Source: Mariniradius saccharolyticus AK6
GTDB lineage: Bacteria; Bacteroidota; Bacteroidia; Cytophagales; Cyclobacteriaceae
Reading direction: 5' to 3'
NCBI RefSeq assembly: GCF_000330725.2
Contig: NZ_AMZY02000014.1
Coordinates: forward strand, 186,001-250,000
DNA: 64,000 bases
Positions 19,590-28,812 of this stretch are shown here, one piece after another. Each line of letters begins with the position of its first letter. Positions within the stretch are counted from its first letter, which is position 1. The notes under the pieces were generated by a model that saw only the letters and a list, made by a program, of their open reading frames with translations, was not told the DNA's origin and made no database searches. Position numbers and translations under genes: made by a program.

Positions 19590-20933
19590 ATGCAGCAAAA
19601 AAACTACGCACTCTTCCTTTCCATCACTGCCGCACTTGGCGGGTTTTTGTTCGGATTTGATACCGCAGTGATATCGGGCGCAGAGAGGGATATACAAAAC
19701 CTATGGGAACTGGATGATTGGAGCCACGGGCTCGCTGTTGCCATGGCGCTCTACGGGACCGTCTTGGGTGCCTTGCTTGGCGGCATACCCGCGGACAAAT
19801 ACGGAAGAAAAGTTACCCTGATCTGGATCGGTATTTTCTATTTCGTATCCGCCTTGGGCTCTGCCCTGGTGGATGATGTCTACTCATTCATGTTTTACCG
19901 CTTCATCGGTGGCCTAGGCGTGGGCGCATCTTCAGTTGTCGCGCCGATGTATATTTCCGAGATTGCTCCTGCAAAAAGTCGCGGGCAACTGGTGGCCCTT
20001 TACCAGTTCAATATCGTGTTTGGCATTCTCATGGCTTATTTTTCAAACTACCTTATCGGTACTGCCAACCTTGATGAAGCTTGGCGCTGGATGCTGGGAG
20101 TAGAGGCCATCCCCGCCTTGATCTATTCCATTTTGATCCTCAAAGTACCTAAAAGCCCACGATGGCTGATCGCAAAGAAACAGGATTACCAAACTGCCCG
20201 GGAAATCTTGACACGAACCGATCCCGAGGGGGTAGACGAAGCGATCAAATTGGCCATCGAAGAGAGCAAGTCGATCAAAGGTAAAACCTCCGTCGCCGCA
20301 CTATTCGATTCCAGATTCAGAAAAATTTCCTTCTTCGCCTTCCTGATGGCATTTTTCAACCAAATGTCCGGCATCAACGCCATTATCTACTTTGCGCCAA
20401 GAATCTTCGAATCGGCAGGGATTTCCACAGAAGATGCACTTTTCTCTACAATCGGAATCGGCGTCATCAACCTCATCGCGACGATGGCCGGTCTATATTT
20501 GATCGATAAATTGGGAAGGAAAAAACTCATGTACATAGGGTCGGTCGGCTACATCATTTCGCTATCCCTGATGGCGTATTCCTATTTTGGAGGAATGATT
20601 TCCAGCAACCTACTCCCCTATTTCGTATTTGTGTTCATCGCCTCGCATGCGATCGGACAGGGTTCCGTGATCTGGGTATTTATTGCCGAAATATTCCCCA
20701 ATGAGTTGCGCGCATTCGGCCAATCCCTGGGTTCATTTACCCACTGGATTTTGGCAGCCTTGATCGCAAATGTTTTCCCCTTCTTTGCCAATACATTTGG
20801 TGCGGGAAGTATATTCGCCTTTTTCGCGCTCATGATGGTGCTCCAACTGCTTTGGGTGGCCTTCAGAATGCCTGAAACGAAAGGAAAGTCTTTGGAAGAA
20901 ATTCAACAAGAACTACAAAAAACTCATGTCTAA
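19590..20933 (+). CDS. sugar porter family MFS transporter
   Basis: A 447-residue inner-membrane transporter with 12 predicted helices. Sugar-porter motifs are present: GFLFGFDTAVISGA in helix 1, DKYGRKVTLI between helices 2 and 3, PKSPRWLI after helix 6, and PETKGKSLEEIQ at the end. It probably imports a hexose by proton symport. Its 3' end overlaps a PfkB sugar kinase gene by eight bases, which suggests uptake and phosphorylation of the same sugar, possibly fructose. Confidence 0.93.
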   Translation: MQQKNYALFLSITAALGGFLFGFDTAVISGAERDIQNLWELDDWSHGLAVAMALYGTVLGALLGGIPADKYGRKVTLIWIGIFYFVSALGSALVDDVYSFMFYRFIGGLGVGASSVVAPMYISEIAPAKSRGQLVALYQFNIVFGILMAYFSNYLIGTANLDEAWRWMLGVEAIPALIYSILILKVPKSPRWLIAKKQDYQTAREILTRTDPEGVDEAIKLAIEESKSIKGKTSVAALFDSRFRKISFFAFLMAFFNQMSGINAIIYFAPRIFESAGISTEDALFSTIGIGVINLIATMAGLYLIDKLGRKKLMYIGSVGYIISLSLMAYSYFGGMISSNLLPYFVFVFIASHAIGQGSVIWVFIAEIFPNELRAFGQSLGSFTHWILAALIANVFPFFANTFGAGSIFAFFALMMVLQLLWVAFRMPETKGKSLEEIQQELQKTHV

Positions 20934-21813
20934 GAAAGTCATCTGTTTTGGGGAAATGCTGTGGGACTGCTTTCCCGATAAGGAAATACCTGGCGGCGCT
21001 CCAATGAACGTCGCACTTCATCTCCACCAACTGGGCCTTGAAGTGGGCATGATTTCACGGGTAGGAGACGATGAAAGAGGCAGAAAATTCCTTGACTTCA
21101 TATCCGGCTATGGCTTTCCGACGGATTTGGTTCAGATAGACCATATCCATCCTACAGGAAATGTCATCGTCCACAACGAAGACCCCGAAAACATCAAATA
21201 CACGATCGTCTCACCGGTGGCCTGGGATTACATCGAAATGAACGAGCAGAACATCCATGCAGTCCAATCCGCCGATGCCTTGATTTTTGGCAGCCTTGCC
21301 GTGAGAAATACCCAAAGTTGGGACACGTTATACCATCTCCTACACCAGCCAACGCTCAATATTTTTGATATCAACCTCCGTGCGCCGTTCTACGATTTCG
21401 AAAAGATAGAACTTTTGCTTGGCTACACAGACATATTGAAAATCAACGAAGACGAACTGGAGATCGTCGCGGATTATTTCAACCTGAAAAACGACATCAA
21501 TACCGTTTGCGACATGCTCACGACCCACTTCCCGATCCAAATGGTCTGCGTCACTTTGGGATCGAAGGGCGCCATGATCTATGAAAATGGGAAAGTCTTC
21601 AAGCATCCCGGCTATAAAGTCACTGTAGAGGATACCGTAGGTGCAGGTGATGCATTTTTGGGTGGTTTTGTCAAGAGCTATTTGGAAGGCAAAAAACCCG
21701 AGGAAATACTCGATTTTGCCTGTGCAATCGGAGCATTTGTTGCGACGAAAAAAGGTGGAACGCCACGTTACCAGGTAGACGAGATTTGGAAAGCCGTCGG
21801 ACAGAAAGGATGA
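20926..21813 (+). CDS. PfkB-family carbohydrate kinase (fructokinase-like)
   Basis: A 295-residue sugar kinase of the ribokinase/PfkB family. The N-terminal signature GGAPMNVALHLHQLG (23-37) binds the sugar, and DTVGAGDAFLGGF (236-248) carries the catalytic base Asp242 and the anion hole. The start ATG lies within the end of the porter gene, so the two are translationally coupled. Bacteroidota proteins of this type are usually fructokinases, giving fructose 6-phosphate; other sugars are possible. Confidence 0.9.
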   Translation: MSKKVICFGEMLWDCFPDKEIPGGAPMNVALHLHQLGLEVGMISRVGDDERGRKFLDFISGYGFPTDLVQIDHIHPTGNVIVHNEDPENIKYTIVSPVAWDYIEMNEQNIHAVQSADALIFGSLAVRNTQSWDTLYHLLHQPTLNIFDINLRAPFYDFEKIELLLGYTDILKINEDELEIVADYFNLKNDINTVCDMLTTHFPIQMVCVTLGSKGAMIYENGKVFKHPGYKVTVEDTVGAGDAFLGGFVKSYLEGKKPEEILDFACAIGAFVATKKGGTPRYQVDEIWKAVGQKG

Positions 21814-21848
21814 AAACCCCCTTTCTTTCTTAGATAACCGAAAAACGA

Positions 21849-21878
21849 AGCTGCGATCGTTCGAATGCAGCATTTTTT
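21849..21878 (+). terminator. intrinsic terminator of sugar porter/kinase unit
   Basis: GCTGC (21850-21854) pairs with GCAGC (21867-21871), an inner TCG/CGA stem lies in the loop, and a T-run follows. Confidence 0.7.
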
Positions 21879-22071
21879 GATTTTGAAGTAGATCAATTTC
21901 CGGAAAGGAATAGAATCCGTGAGACCCTGGGTATTCCTATCCTTTATTTGCTCCTACAAAATCCTCGTTTATCCCAAACATGCTTCGCCAATAACACCAA
22001 AATTACAATTCGCTGAGTTTTAACTATTTTCAAGGAATTGTTTATGATTATTTTTCTCATCAAACCACACT

Positions 22072-23415
22072 ATGCCACTCGAAACAAGTTCTGAAATCAA
22101 CCTGGTGGACAATTCGCCGAAGCCCGCCATTCTCGTCAACCGGATCGACATCATCGACATTATTCGCGGAGTTGCGCTTTTAGGCATCCTGCTTTTGAAC
22201 ATCCCTTATTTTGCGATGGAAGACTCCTTCACGGATCCCTGGTCGCAGGATACAGGCAACGTCAATTTCTGGGTGCATGCTGTCAATATCATATTCTTCG
22301 AGGGCAAGATGCGGGCATTGTTTTCGATGGTTTTTGGCGCGGGAATTCTACTTTTCACGATGAACAAGGAAAAAGCGGGAAAATCAGCCACCTGGCTTTT
22401 TTACAAGAGAATGATATGGCTAACGCTGTTTGGCCTTGCCCACGCGCACCTCCTGCTTTGGCTGGGCGATATTCTTTATTTCTACGGCGTGATTGGGATG
22501 ATTGCGTTCCTCTTTAGGAAAATGAAACCCAAATACCTCGCCATGGGAGTTCCGATTGTCGCGATCATCGGCTTTGTCGCCAACACGCTCTTCATGCAAA
22601 ACATCCGTTCCAAATACCTGGAGTACAAAGAAGTAATTACGCTACAGGAAACGGGAGCCGAATTAGCTGAGAAAGAACTCGCCGCTCTCGAGGCGTGGAA
22701 AGAAGTGCAAAAAGAATTTATTCCCGACAAAGACCAAGTCAAAATCAACACTGCATTGATGAAGGGTTCCTATTCCGAGGTGGCAAGCTACATTCGCCCA
22801 AAGGCAATAGACGGACAGTTCAAATACCTCATTTTCTCGATTTGGGATATGCTGGCATTGATGCTGCTGGGAATGGCGCTGTACAAATGGGGATTCTTGA
22901 CCCTGGCTTGGACCGATGCCCAATACCGAAAAACCATGTGGATTGGGTATGGTGTCGGCTTACCCTTGGTTACCTTTTCGTTCATTTACAACACAATTTA
23001 TTTTCCAAATGTCGAAGCTGGCCTAGCCTATATCGAAACCCATTCGATCAATTGGGTGGCATTGATCTATGATTTCCAACGCATCCTTATCATGATGGCA
23101 CATGTGGCTTTGGTCATGATTCTTTATAAAAATGGAGTTTTCACCCGACTCATGGATAGCTTACGAGCGGTTGGCCAGACAGCGTTCACGAATTATATCA
23201 TGCACACGGTCATTTGCTCACTCGTTTTCTTTGGTTACGGGCTCAACCAATTTGCTGAGTGGGAATATTACCAACTCTACTTACTCGTCGCAGGCATATG
23301 GATGTTTCAGCTTTTGCTAAGTCCTATTTGGCTGAAGAAATACCTATTCGGTCCCCTGGAATGGCTATGGCGGTGCCTAACATACGGCAGGATGCAGCCA
23401 TTTGTCCGGAAATGA
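22072..23415 (+). CDS. DUF418-domain membrane protein
   Basis: A 447-residue polytopic membrane protein. The N-terminal signature DIIRGVALLGILLLN is the acyltransferase-3/DUF418 opening helix, and the C-terminal DUF418 block includes GQTAFTNYIMHTVIC and LLSPIWLKKYLFGPLEWLWR. The function of the family is not established; a transport or acyl-transfer role has been suggested from the fold. It is likely transcribed alone, 258 bases after the sugar kinase unit, and is followed by the DinB gene after 32 bases. Confidence 0.88.
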   Translation: MPLETSSEINLVDNSPKPAILVNRIDIIDIIRGVALLGILLLNIPYFAMEDSFTDPWSQDTGNVNFWVHAVNIIFFEGKMRALFSMVFGAGILLFTMNKEKAGKSATWLFYKRMIWLTLFGLAHAHLLLWLGDILYFYGVIGMIAFLFRKMKPKYLAMGVPIVAIIGFVANTLFMQNIRSKYLEYKEVITLQETGAELAEKELAALEAWKEVQKEFIPDKDQVKINTALMKGSYSEVASYIRPKAIDGQFKYLIFSIWDMLALMLLGMALYKWGFLTLAWTDAQYRKTMWIGYGVGLPLVTFSFIYNTIYFPNVEAGLAYIETHSINWVALIYDFQRILIMMAHVALVMILYKNGVFTRLMDSLRAVGQTAFTNYIMHTVICSLVFFGYGLNQFAEWEYYQLYLLVAGIWMFQLLLSPIWLKKYLFGPLEWLWRCLTYGRMQPFVRK

Positions 23416-23447
23416 CATACGCTTAAATCTCCTTCGACCATCAATCT

Positions 23448-23984
23448 ATGTTTGAAAATTTTAAAACCTGTCTTTGGCAAAATTTTGGTGCTGCCGTCGA
23501 TATGCTAGGTAATGCCATTGCCGCATGTCCGGAGGAGATGTGGGAAAAAGATATGAAGTTCTTCTACCTCAGCTACCATACCGTAATCTTCCTGGATTAT
23601 TATCTCTCGATTCCCGTGAGTGAATTTTCACCCCAACTCCCCTATTTTCTCGAAAATCAAGAAAAATTGCCGGAGCAAGCTGTTGATGATGTATTGCCTT
23701 TGAGGCATTTTGATCAAGGGGAGATGTTGGCCTATATCGCACAAATCAAAGGAAAGTGTCGGGACCAAATCCTGAATTTTCCTGAAGAACGATTCTCCCA
23801 GCCTTGGATCAAAGCCTCCGAGCTAGAGCTTCATGTCGGGTGCCCACAGACCGTGGCAACCTATTCAGTATTGGAAATTCTATTCTATAACCTGCGACAT
23901 GTGCAGCACCATGTCGGCCAACTGAATCTGATCCTAAGGCGGCAAACAAACCAAGCACCTGATTGGGTCGCCATGGTCGACTGA
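23448..23984 (+). CDS. DinB-family four-helix protein
   Basis: A 178-residue protein with the DinB metal-binding arrangement: His44 in LSYHTVIFLD and His151, His154 and His155 in LRHVQHHVGQLN. DinB proteins are four-helix bundles related to thiol transferases; most have no known substrate. It follows the DUF418 gene closely on the same strand. Confidence 0.82.
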   Translation: MFENFKTCLWQNFGAAVDMLGNAIAACPEEMWEKDMKFFYLSYHTVIFLDYYLSIPVSEFSPQLPYFLENQEKLPEQAVDDVLPLRHFDQGEMLAYIAQIKGKCRDQILNFPEERFSQPWIKASELELHVGCPQTVATYSVLEILFYNLRHVQHHVGQLNLILRRQTNQAPDWVAMVD

Positions 23985-24026
23985 TATTCAAAAAAAGCAA
24001 CCTTCAATTCGATTGACCAAATTCAT

Positions 24027-24034
24027 TACATTTG
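24027..24034 (+). promoter_or_regulatory. candidate -7 box for the S9 peptidase gene
   Basis: TACATTTG fits TAnnTTTG exactly and lies 20 bases before the ATG at 24055. The -33 element is weak. Its position supports the 24055 start over an earlier in-frame codon at 24013. Confidence 0.4.
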
Positions 24035-24054
24035 CCCCCTATTCTCCACAAACG

Positions 24055-26181
24055 ATGAGAAAATCCATCCAAATAATCCTGCTAGGAATGAGTATCGCAT
24101 GTTCCCCAAACAAACCCGAATTTTCACTCCCGGACGTTGCTGCACCCGTAGCCGCAGTTAAACCCTTTGAGATTACAGCCAAGCATGGCCATGTCCGCGT
24201 CGACAATTACTATTGGCTCAACGACCGAGAAAATCCGGAAGTCATCGCATACCTCGAAGCTGAAAACAAGTACATGGACACCATGATGGCGCATACCAAG
24301 GGATTTCAGGAAAGTCTTTTCCTAGAAATGCGTGCACGCATCAAGGAGGACGACAGCTCGGTTCCCTTCAAATTGGACGACTATTACTATTACACCCGCT
24401 ATGTCGAAGGGGGAGAATACCCCATCTACGCGCGAAAAAAAGGTTCTTTGGAGGCTCCCGAAGAGGTCATCATGGATGGAAATGAGCTTGGAAAGGGAAA
24501 GTCTTTCTTGAATTTCTTCACCTCCGTCAGCCCCGACCACAACCTCGCAGCGATCATCATGGATACCGTCGGGAGGAACTTCTACACGGTCATGATCAAA
24601 GACCTGAGGACGGGACAAATGCTTCCTGACAAAATAGAAAATATCCGAAGCAGCGCAGTCTGGACAAACGACAACAAGTCGTTCTACTATTCCATTCCGG
24701 ATCCAGTTACGCTGAGAAACTTCCAGGTGAAAAGACATTTCCTCGGCAGCGAGGCCTCCAAGGACGAGATAATCTTTGAGGAAAAAGACCAGACGCTGTC
24801 TTGCGGGGTTGGCAAAACCAAATCCAAGAAATACATCATCATCGGTTCAGGAAGGACGGACGCATCCTATGCCCAATTTCTGGATGCAGACAATCCTGGA
24901 AAGCCGATACTCATCGCGCCGATCCAAGACAATGTCCAATATAGTGTCGACCATGCCGGCGGAGATCAATTCTACATATACACCAACCTGAACGCGGTCA
25001 ACTACCGTCTTGCACAGGCCCCTATTTCCAATCCGGGAAGTCCAAATTGGAAAGATGTTATTCCCCACCGCGAAGCGGTATTCCTGGAAGGTGTAGATTA
25101 TTTCAAGGATTTTCTGGCGATAGAAGAGAAAAAAGAAGGCCTGTCACAAATCCGCATCATCAAGAGGGCAGACAATTCCGAACACAACATGGAGTTTGAT
25201 GAACCAGCATACACAGCGGGTCTGGGCTACAATCCCGAATTTGAAACCAAAACATTGCGGTATTCCTACACCTCCATGACGACTCCAAATTCAACCTTTG
25301 ACTATGACATGGAGACCCGGGAAAAAACCCTGATGAAAGAACAACCTGTACTGGGCAACTTCAACAAGGCCAACTACGAAACCGAGAGAATCATGGTCAC
25401 AGCGCGAGATGGGAAGAAAATCCCGATGTCCATCGTGTACAGGAAGGATGCTTTCAAAAAGGACGGCACAGCGCCAGGCTGGATTTACGCCTATGGGTCG
25501 TATGGGGCATCCATGGATCCCTATTTCTCCAGCTCACGCCTGAGCCTTTTGGACCGGGGATTTGTCTATGCGATAGCCCACGTAAGAGGTGGCCAGGAAA
25601 TGGGTGGAGCCTGGTATGAGGACGGGAAAATGATGAACAAGAAAAATACCTTTTTCGACTTCATCGATTGCTCCAAATGGCTCCAAGACAACGGCTACGT
25701 AGCCAAAGACAAACTCTTCGCCTCTGGCGGAAGTGCGGGTGGGTTGTTGATTGGTGCCGTGACGAATATGGCCCCGGAAGTGTACCGCGGTGTGATAGCC
25801 CAAGTGGCCTTTGTCGATGTGATCACGACGATGATGGACGAATCCATCCCCTTGACCACATTCGAGTGGCTCGAATGGGGCAATCCCAATATTCAGGAAC
25901 AATATGAATACATGCTTTCCTACTCTCCCTATGACAATGTGGAAGCCAAAGCCTATCCAAACATCCTAGCCACCACGGGATTGCATGATTCCCAGGTCCA
26001 ATATTGGGAACCAGCCAAATGGGTCGCAAAGTTGAGGACCATGAAGACCGACAACAACCGCCTGTTTCTCTACACCAACATGGACGCAGGCCACGGAGGT
26101 GCAAGTGGTCGCTTTGAGAGCCTCAAGGAATTGGCAAAAGAATATGCTTTCGTATTTGACATCCTTGGTATCAAGGAATAG
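24055..26181 (+). CDS. S9A prolyl oligopeptidase/oligopeptidase B-like lipoprotein
   Basis: A 708-residue serine peptidase. An N-terminal beta-propeller domain (about 30-440) precedes the catalytic domain with Ser560 in GGSAGG, Asp645 in GLHDSQV and His680 in DAGHGG, the order and spacing of oligopeptidase B. The start at 24055 gives a lipoprotein signal with the lipobox at GMSIAC, so the enzyme is probably anchored outside the cytoplasm, whereas the enterobacterial protease II is cytoplasmic. It should cleave short peptides after basic residues or proline. Confidence 0.92.
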   Translation: MRKSIQIILLGMSIACSPNKPEFSLPDVAAPVAAVKPFEITAKHGHVRVDNYYWLNDRENPEVIAYLEAENKYMDTMMAHTKGFQESLFLEMRARIKEDDSSVPFKLDDYYYYTRYVEGGEYPIYARKKGSLEAPEEVIMDGNELGKGKSFLNFFTSVSPDHNLAAIIMDTVGRNFYTVMIKDLRTGQMLPDKIENIRSSAVWTNDNKSFYYSIPDPVTLRNFQVKRHFLGSEASKDEIIFEEKDQTLSCGVGKTKSKKYIIIGSGRTDASYAQFLDADNPGKPILIAPIQDNVQYSVDHAGGDQFYIYTNLNAVNYRLAQAPISNPGSPNWKDVIPHREAVFLEGVDYFKDFLAIEEKKEGLSQIRIIKRADNSEHNMEFDEPAYTAGLGYNPEFETKTLRYSYTSMTTPNSTFDYDMETREKTLMKEQPVLGNFNKANYETERIMVTARDGKKIPMSIVYRKDAFKKDGTAPGWIYAYGSYGASMDPYFSSSRLSLLDRGFVYAIAHVRGGQEMGGAWYEDGKMMNKKNTFFDFIDCSKWLQDNGYVAKDKLFASGGSAGGLLIGAVTNMAPEVYRGVIAQVAFVDVITTMMDESIPLTTFEWLEWGNPNIQEQYEYMLSYSPYDNVEAKAYPNILATTGLHDSQVQYWEPAKWVAKLRTMKTDNNRLFLYTNMDAGHGGASGRFESLKELAKEYAFVFDILGIKE

Positions 26182-26212
26182 GATCCGATAGTTTTAAATC
26201 CGATCAGAAATC

Positions 26213-26249
26213 TAAACCGATCTTTCTAATTGAAGGATCGGTTTTTTTT
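26213..26249. terminator. intrinsic terminator after S9 peptidase
   Basis: AACCGATC (26215-26222) and four further bases pair with GAAGGATCGGTT (26232-26243), followed by a run of T residues on the plus strand. Confidence 0.85.
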
Positions 26250-26283
26250 ATCCGCTTTTTTCGATGAACTTTCGAAAAGGCTT

Positions 26284-27591
26284 TCAGCGATTTGACTCGC
26301 TCAGCCAATGAAACTGCCTCTCGGTCAATGCGAAATGCCGGGGAAGTTTTTTCAATACGATTGAAAGCGTGTCCGAATCCTTGACGCCATGCAGTCGGAT
26401 CTCTCCCGTATTGGGAATTTTCAGATCGAAAACCACCCGAGGGAGCGAATCCCAACTGGCTTTTCTCCATTCCAAAATTTCACCTGCACTGTCGGGACGA
26501 TAGTCAAAATAAGCGCGGCCATACCGCATCCTGAATGTGGAATCATTGGCCGAAAAGCTTCCAGCCCCATTGTAGTCAAAAATAACATCCCTCCAGCGAA
26601 GGGTGTCCGCAAGACTTTCGGGAATGGTATCCCCATTTTTCACAAACACCTCCACATGGTACATGCCTGGGTCCACGGGCGGCAATTCCTTGGTAAGGTC
26701 AGCATGGTATTGAAGACGATACTGATAATAATTGTATGTCACCATCCCAAAGGATGTGATAATGAAAAATATTTTAAGTACCCAGCGTGAAACATTGAAC
26801 CATTTTGATCGGCTGATTGGCGTGTAGACCGCCGAGGGAAGCGTCGGAGAATTCCTCAGAAAAAACCCGATCAACCTCTCACGTTCCTGCCACACCAAAT
26901 AAGTGCTCGCGAGGAGCAGATGAAAGGAATAAATCTTCACCGGAATGTCATAGCTCATATTGAGCATAAACACATTGGCAAACACGCCAACCGAGAGCAT
27001 TGACCCCAACAAGGCCGTGTTTCTCCAAATCAAGAGCAAGGCAACCAAGACCTCGGCAATCCCGGAAAACACCTGATAGGGCGTACTGTAGCCGATGAAG
27101 AGCCAAGAAAATCGCATCGGCAAAAAATCCCCCAAAGGCGTTGCCAATTGGCTCAGATTCGGAAAGTACATCTGCATCGCAAAGACCTTCAGAATACCAT
27201 AGCTGAACGCAGTTCCCGCCACCGTATATCGCAGACCAAATCCCAAGAAATAATACAACTTGGGATAAGCCGAGCGCCTCCAGTCGAGGATACTCCACAC
27301 CAGAGTGCCTACCGCTGCCAGAAGAAATTGGGTGTAAAACAAGGCCCATCCATAACTCGTATCGCCACTTCCCCCCATCGGAACAAGCACGTCCTTGATA
27401 CGGAAAAATCGCGAATTCATAAAATTCACCAAAAGGTCAAGGGGATGATTGACCCATTCGGCAAACCAGTACAATCCGGGGATTGCTGTGAAAAAGTTTA
27501 GCGGATTGAAATACAATGCAAAGTAGATGAAGAAAAAGCGAAAGAGAACCCGGTTTGCTGACGGCCACGTTGAATCGGAAGGAGCGAACAT
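26284..27591 (-). CDS. DoxX/HTTM-like membrane protein with C-terminal extracytoplasmic domain
   Basis: A 435-residue membrane protein. About seven hydrophobic segments fill residues 10-290, with GLRYTVAGTAFSYGILKVF resembling DoxX-type helices and a vitamin K carboxylase-like (HTTM) layout. About 140 polar residues follow the last helix and probably lie outside the membrane. The ATG at 27591 (MFAPSDSTW) is preferred over a TTG 21 bases upstream. I do not recognise a specific function. It is transcribed alone, convergent with the S9 peptidase gene. Confidence 0.65.
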   Translation of the reverse strand: MFAPSDSTWPSANRVLFRFFFIYFALYFNPLNFFTAIPGLYWFAEWVNHPLDLLVNFMNSRFFRIKDVLVPMGGSGDTSYGWALFYTQFLLAAVGTLVWSILDWRRSAYPKLYYFLGFGLRYTVAGTAFSYGILKVFAMQMYFPNLSQLATPLGDFLPMRFSWLFIGYSTPYQVFSGIAEVLVALLLIWRNTALLGSMLSVGVFANVFMLNMSYDIPVKIYSFHLLLASTYLVWQERERLIGFFLRNSPTLPSAVYTPISRSKWFNVSRWVLKIFFIITSFGMVTYNYYQYRLQYHADLTKELPPVDPGMYHVEVFVKNGDTIPESLADTLRWRDVIFDYNGAGSFSANDSTFRMRYGRAYFDYRPDSAGEILEWRKASWDSLPRVVFDLKIPNTGEIRLHGVKDSDTLSIVLKKLPRHFALTERQFHWLSESNR

Positions 27592-27857
27592 ACGATTGGA
27601 TTTTACCTGCAAGCTACAAAATTGACCCTTTTGTCTAAAGCCTTACCATATGGCATGTCGCCGAGACGGAAAAAATCTTGCCTCAAAAAAATCTTTCGCC
27701 ATCCTGATGCTTTGCAATCTGCAAACCGTTGGTATTTTATATAACCAAGTTTTGCCGAATCAGTAAAATACCAAATAAAGACGCAAGATTTTGCCATAGA
27801 CTTTGCGTATCTTCAGAATTTTCAAGAAATTCCAGATGAAACCATAAAACCCCCATT

Positions 27858-28247
27858 ATGAAAAAACTATTTTTAATTCCTGCAATTGTCTTGATGGGCC
27901 TTTTGTTTGTACAAGGCACGTCCAAGCCTGAGACCGAAACAATCCATCCAGCTGTGGCCCCCGAAATGCCGGCTAATGTAAAGGCAGTAGTCGAAAAGAA
28001 ATGCTACGGTTGCCACAATGCCGAGTCCAAAAACGAAAAAGGCAAAGCCAAATTGGATTGGGACGCCTTTGAAGCTACAAAAAAGTCAAAGCAGCTCGCC
28101 ACCATGGGCAAAATCAACGAAACCCTAGCCAAAGGCGAAATGCCACCCGCCAAATTCTTGGAAAATAGGCCTGAAGGCAAGCTCTCGGCCGAAGAATTGG
28201 CGACATTGATGGACTGGAGTGCCGGCAAAAAGAAATCGAAGGAATGA
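27858..28247 (+). CDS. exported c-type heme-binding protein
   Basis: A 129-residue exported protein with one heme attachment motif CYGCH after an N-terminal signal (MKKLFLIPAIVLMGLLFVQG). The sequence after the motif (NAESKNEKGKAKLDWDAF) and the LMDWSAGKKK end match small heme-binding domain proteins of Bacteroidota. Its stop overlaps the start of the next heme-binding gene by four bases, indicating a coupled pair of periplasmic electron carriers. Confidence 0.82.
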   Translation: MKKLFLIPAIVLMGLLFVQGTSKPETETIHPAVAPEMPANVKAVVEKKCYGCHNAESKNEKGKAKLDWDAFEATKKSKQLATMGKINETLAKGEMPPAKFLENRPEGKLSAEELATLMDWSAGKKKSKE

Positions 28248-28720
28248 AAGCTTGGCAATACATCACGGGCGGACTCGCGGCCCTCATCGTTATTTCCCAA
28301 TTTATCCCCAACGAGTTGCCTGCCGTAGAAACTTCCAATCCGGGGGATATCATCCAATCCGGCATTGTGGAGGACGATGTGGCGGCGTTGTTGAAGAACT
28401 CCTGCTACAGCTGCCACAGCAATGAAACCCATTACCCTTGGTATTCTTACGTGGCACCTTCTTCCTGGCTCGTAGCCAAAGACGTACGGGAAGGCAGGGA
28501 CGAACTCAATTTTTCCACCTGGACTTCTTACTCGATGATGGATAAGCTCGCAAAACTCGACGACATCGTAGAAGAAGTGAAGGAAGGCGAAATGCCCATG
28601 GGTATTTACACACTGATTCACCCATCCGCAAAGTTGGACGACGCGCAAATTCAACTTATCGTAACCTGGGCTGAGACTACGATGGATATTGTGGCCGAAG
28701 AAGAAGATACCGAGGAATGA
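28244..28720 (+). CDS. heme-binding domain protein (Haem_bd family)
   Basis: A 158-residue exported protein with an N-terminal hydrophobic anchor (YITGGLAALIVISQFI) and the heme motif CYSCHSNETHYPWY. The string YPWYSYVAPSSWLVAKDVREGR is split over the family core, with WY-x-x-APxSW recognisable as the Haem_bd signature. It is translationally coupled to the preceding heme protein. The two probably pass electrons in the periplasm; no oxidase gene is adjacent. Confidence 0.88.
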   Translation: MKAWQYITGGLAALIVISQFIPNELPAVETSNPGDIIQSGIVEDDVAALLKNSCYSCHSNETHYPWYSYVAPSSWLVAKDVREGRDELNFSTWTSYSMMDKLAKLDDIVEEVKEGEMPMGIYTLIHPSAKLDDAQIQLIVTWAETTMDIVAEEEDTEE

Positions 28721-28760
28721 TATTCTATCAAGCAGACTGTTGTGAGTTTGATCCTTAATA

Positions 28761-28791
28761 AAAATAGGCCCCGCTTGGGGCCTATTTTTTA
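28761..28791. terminator. bidirectional intrinsic terminator
   Basis: A perfect 13-base stem (28761-28773 with 28778-28790) closes a GCTT loop, with T-runs on both strands. It separates the heme-binding pair from the converging pyruvate kinase gene. Confidence 0.95.
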
Positions 28792-28812
28792 GAGAAATAT
28801 GCGAGTATCAAC

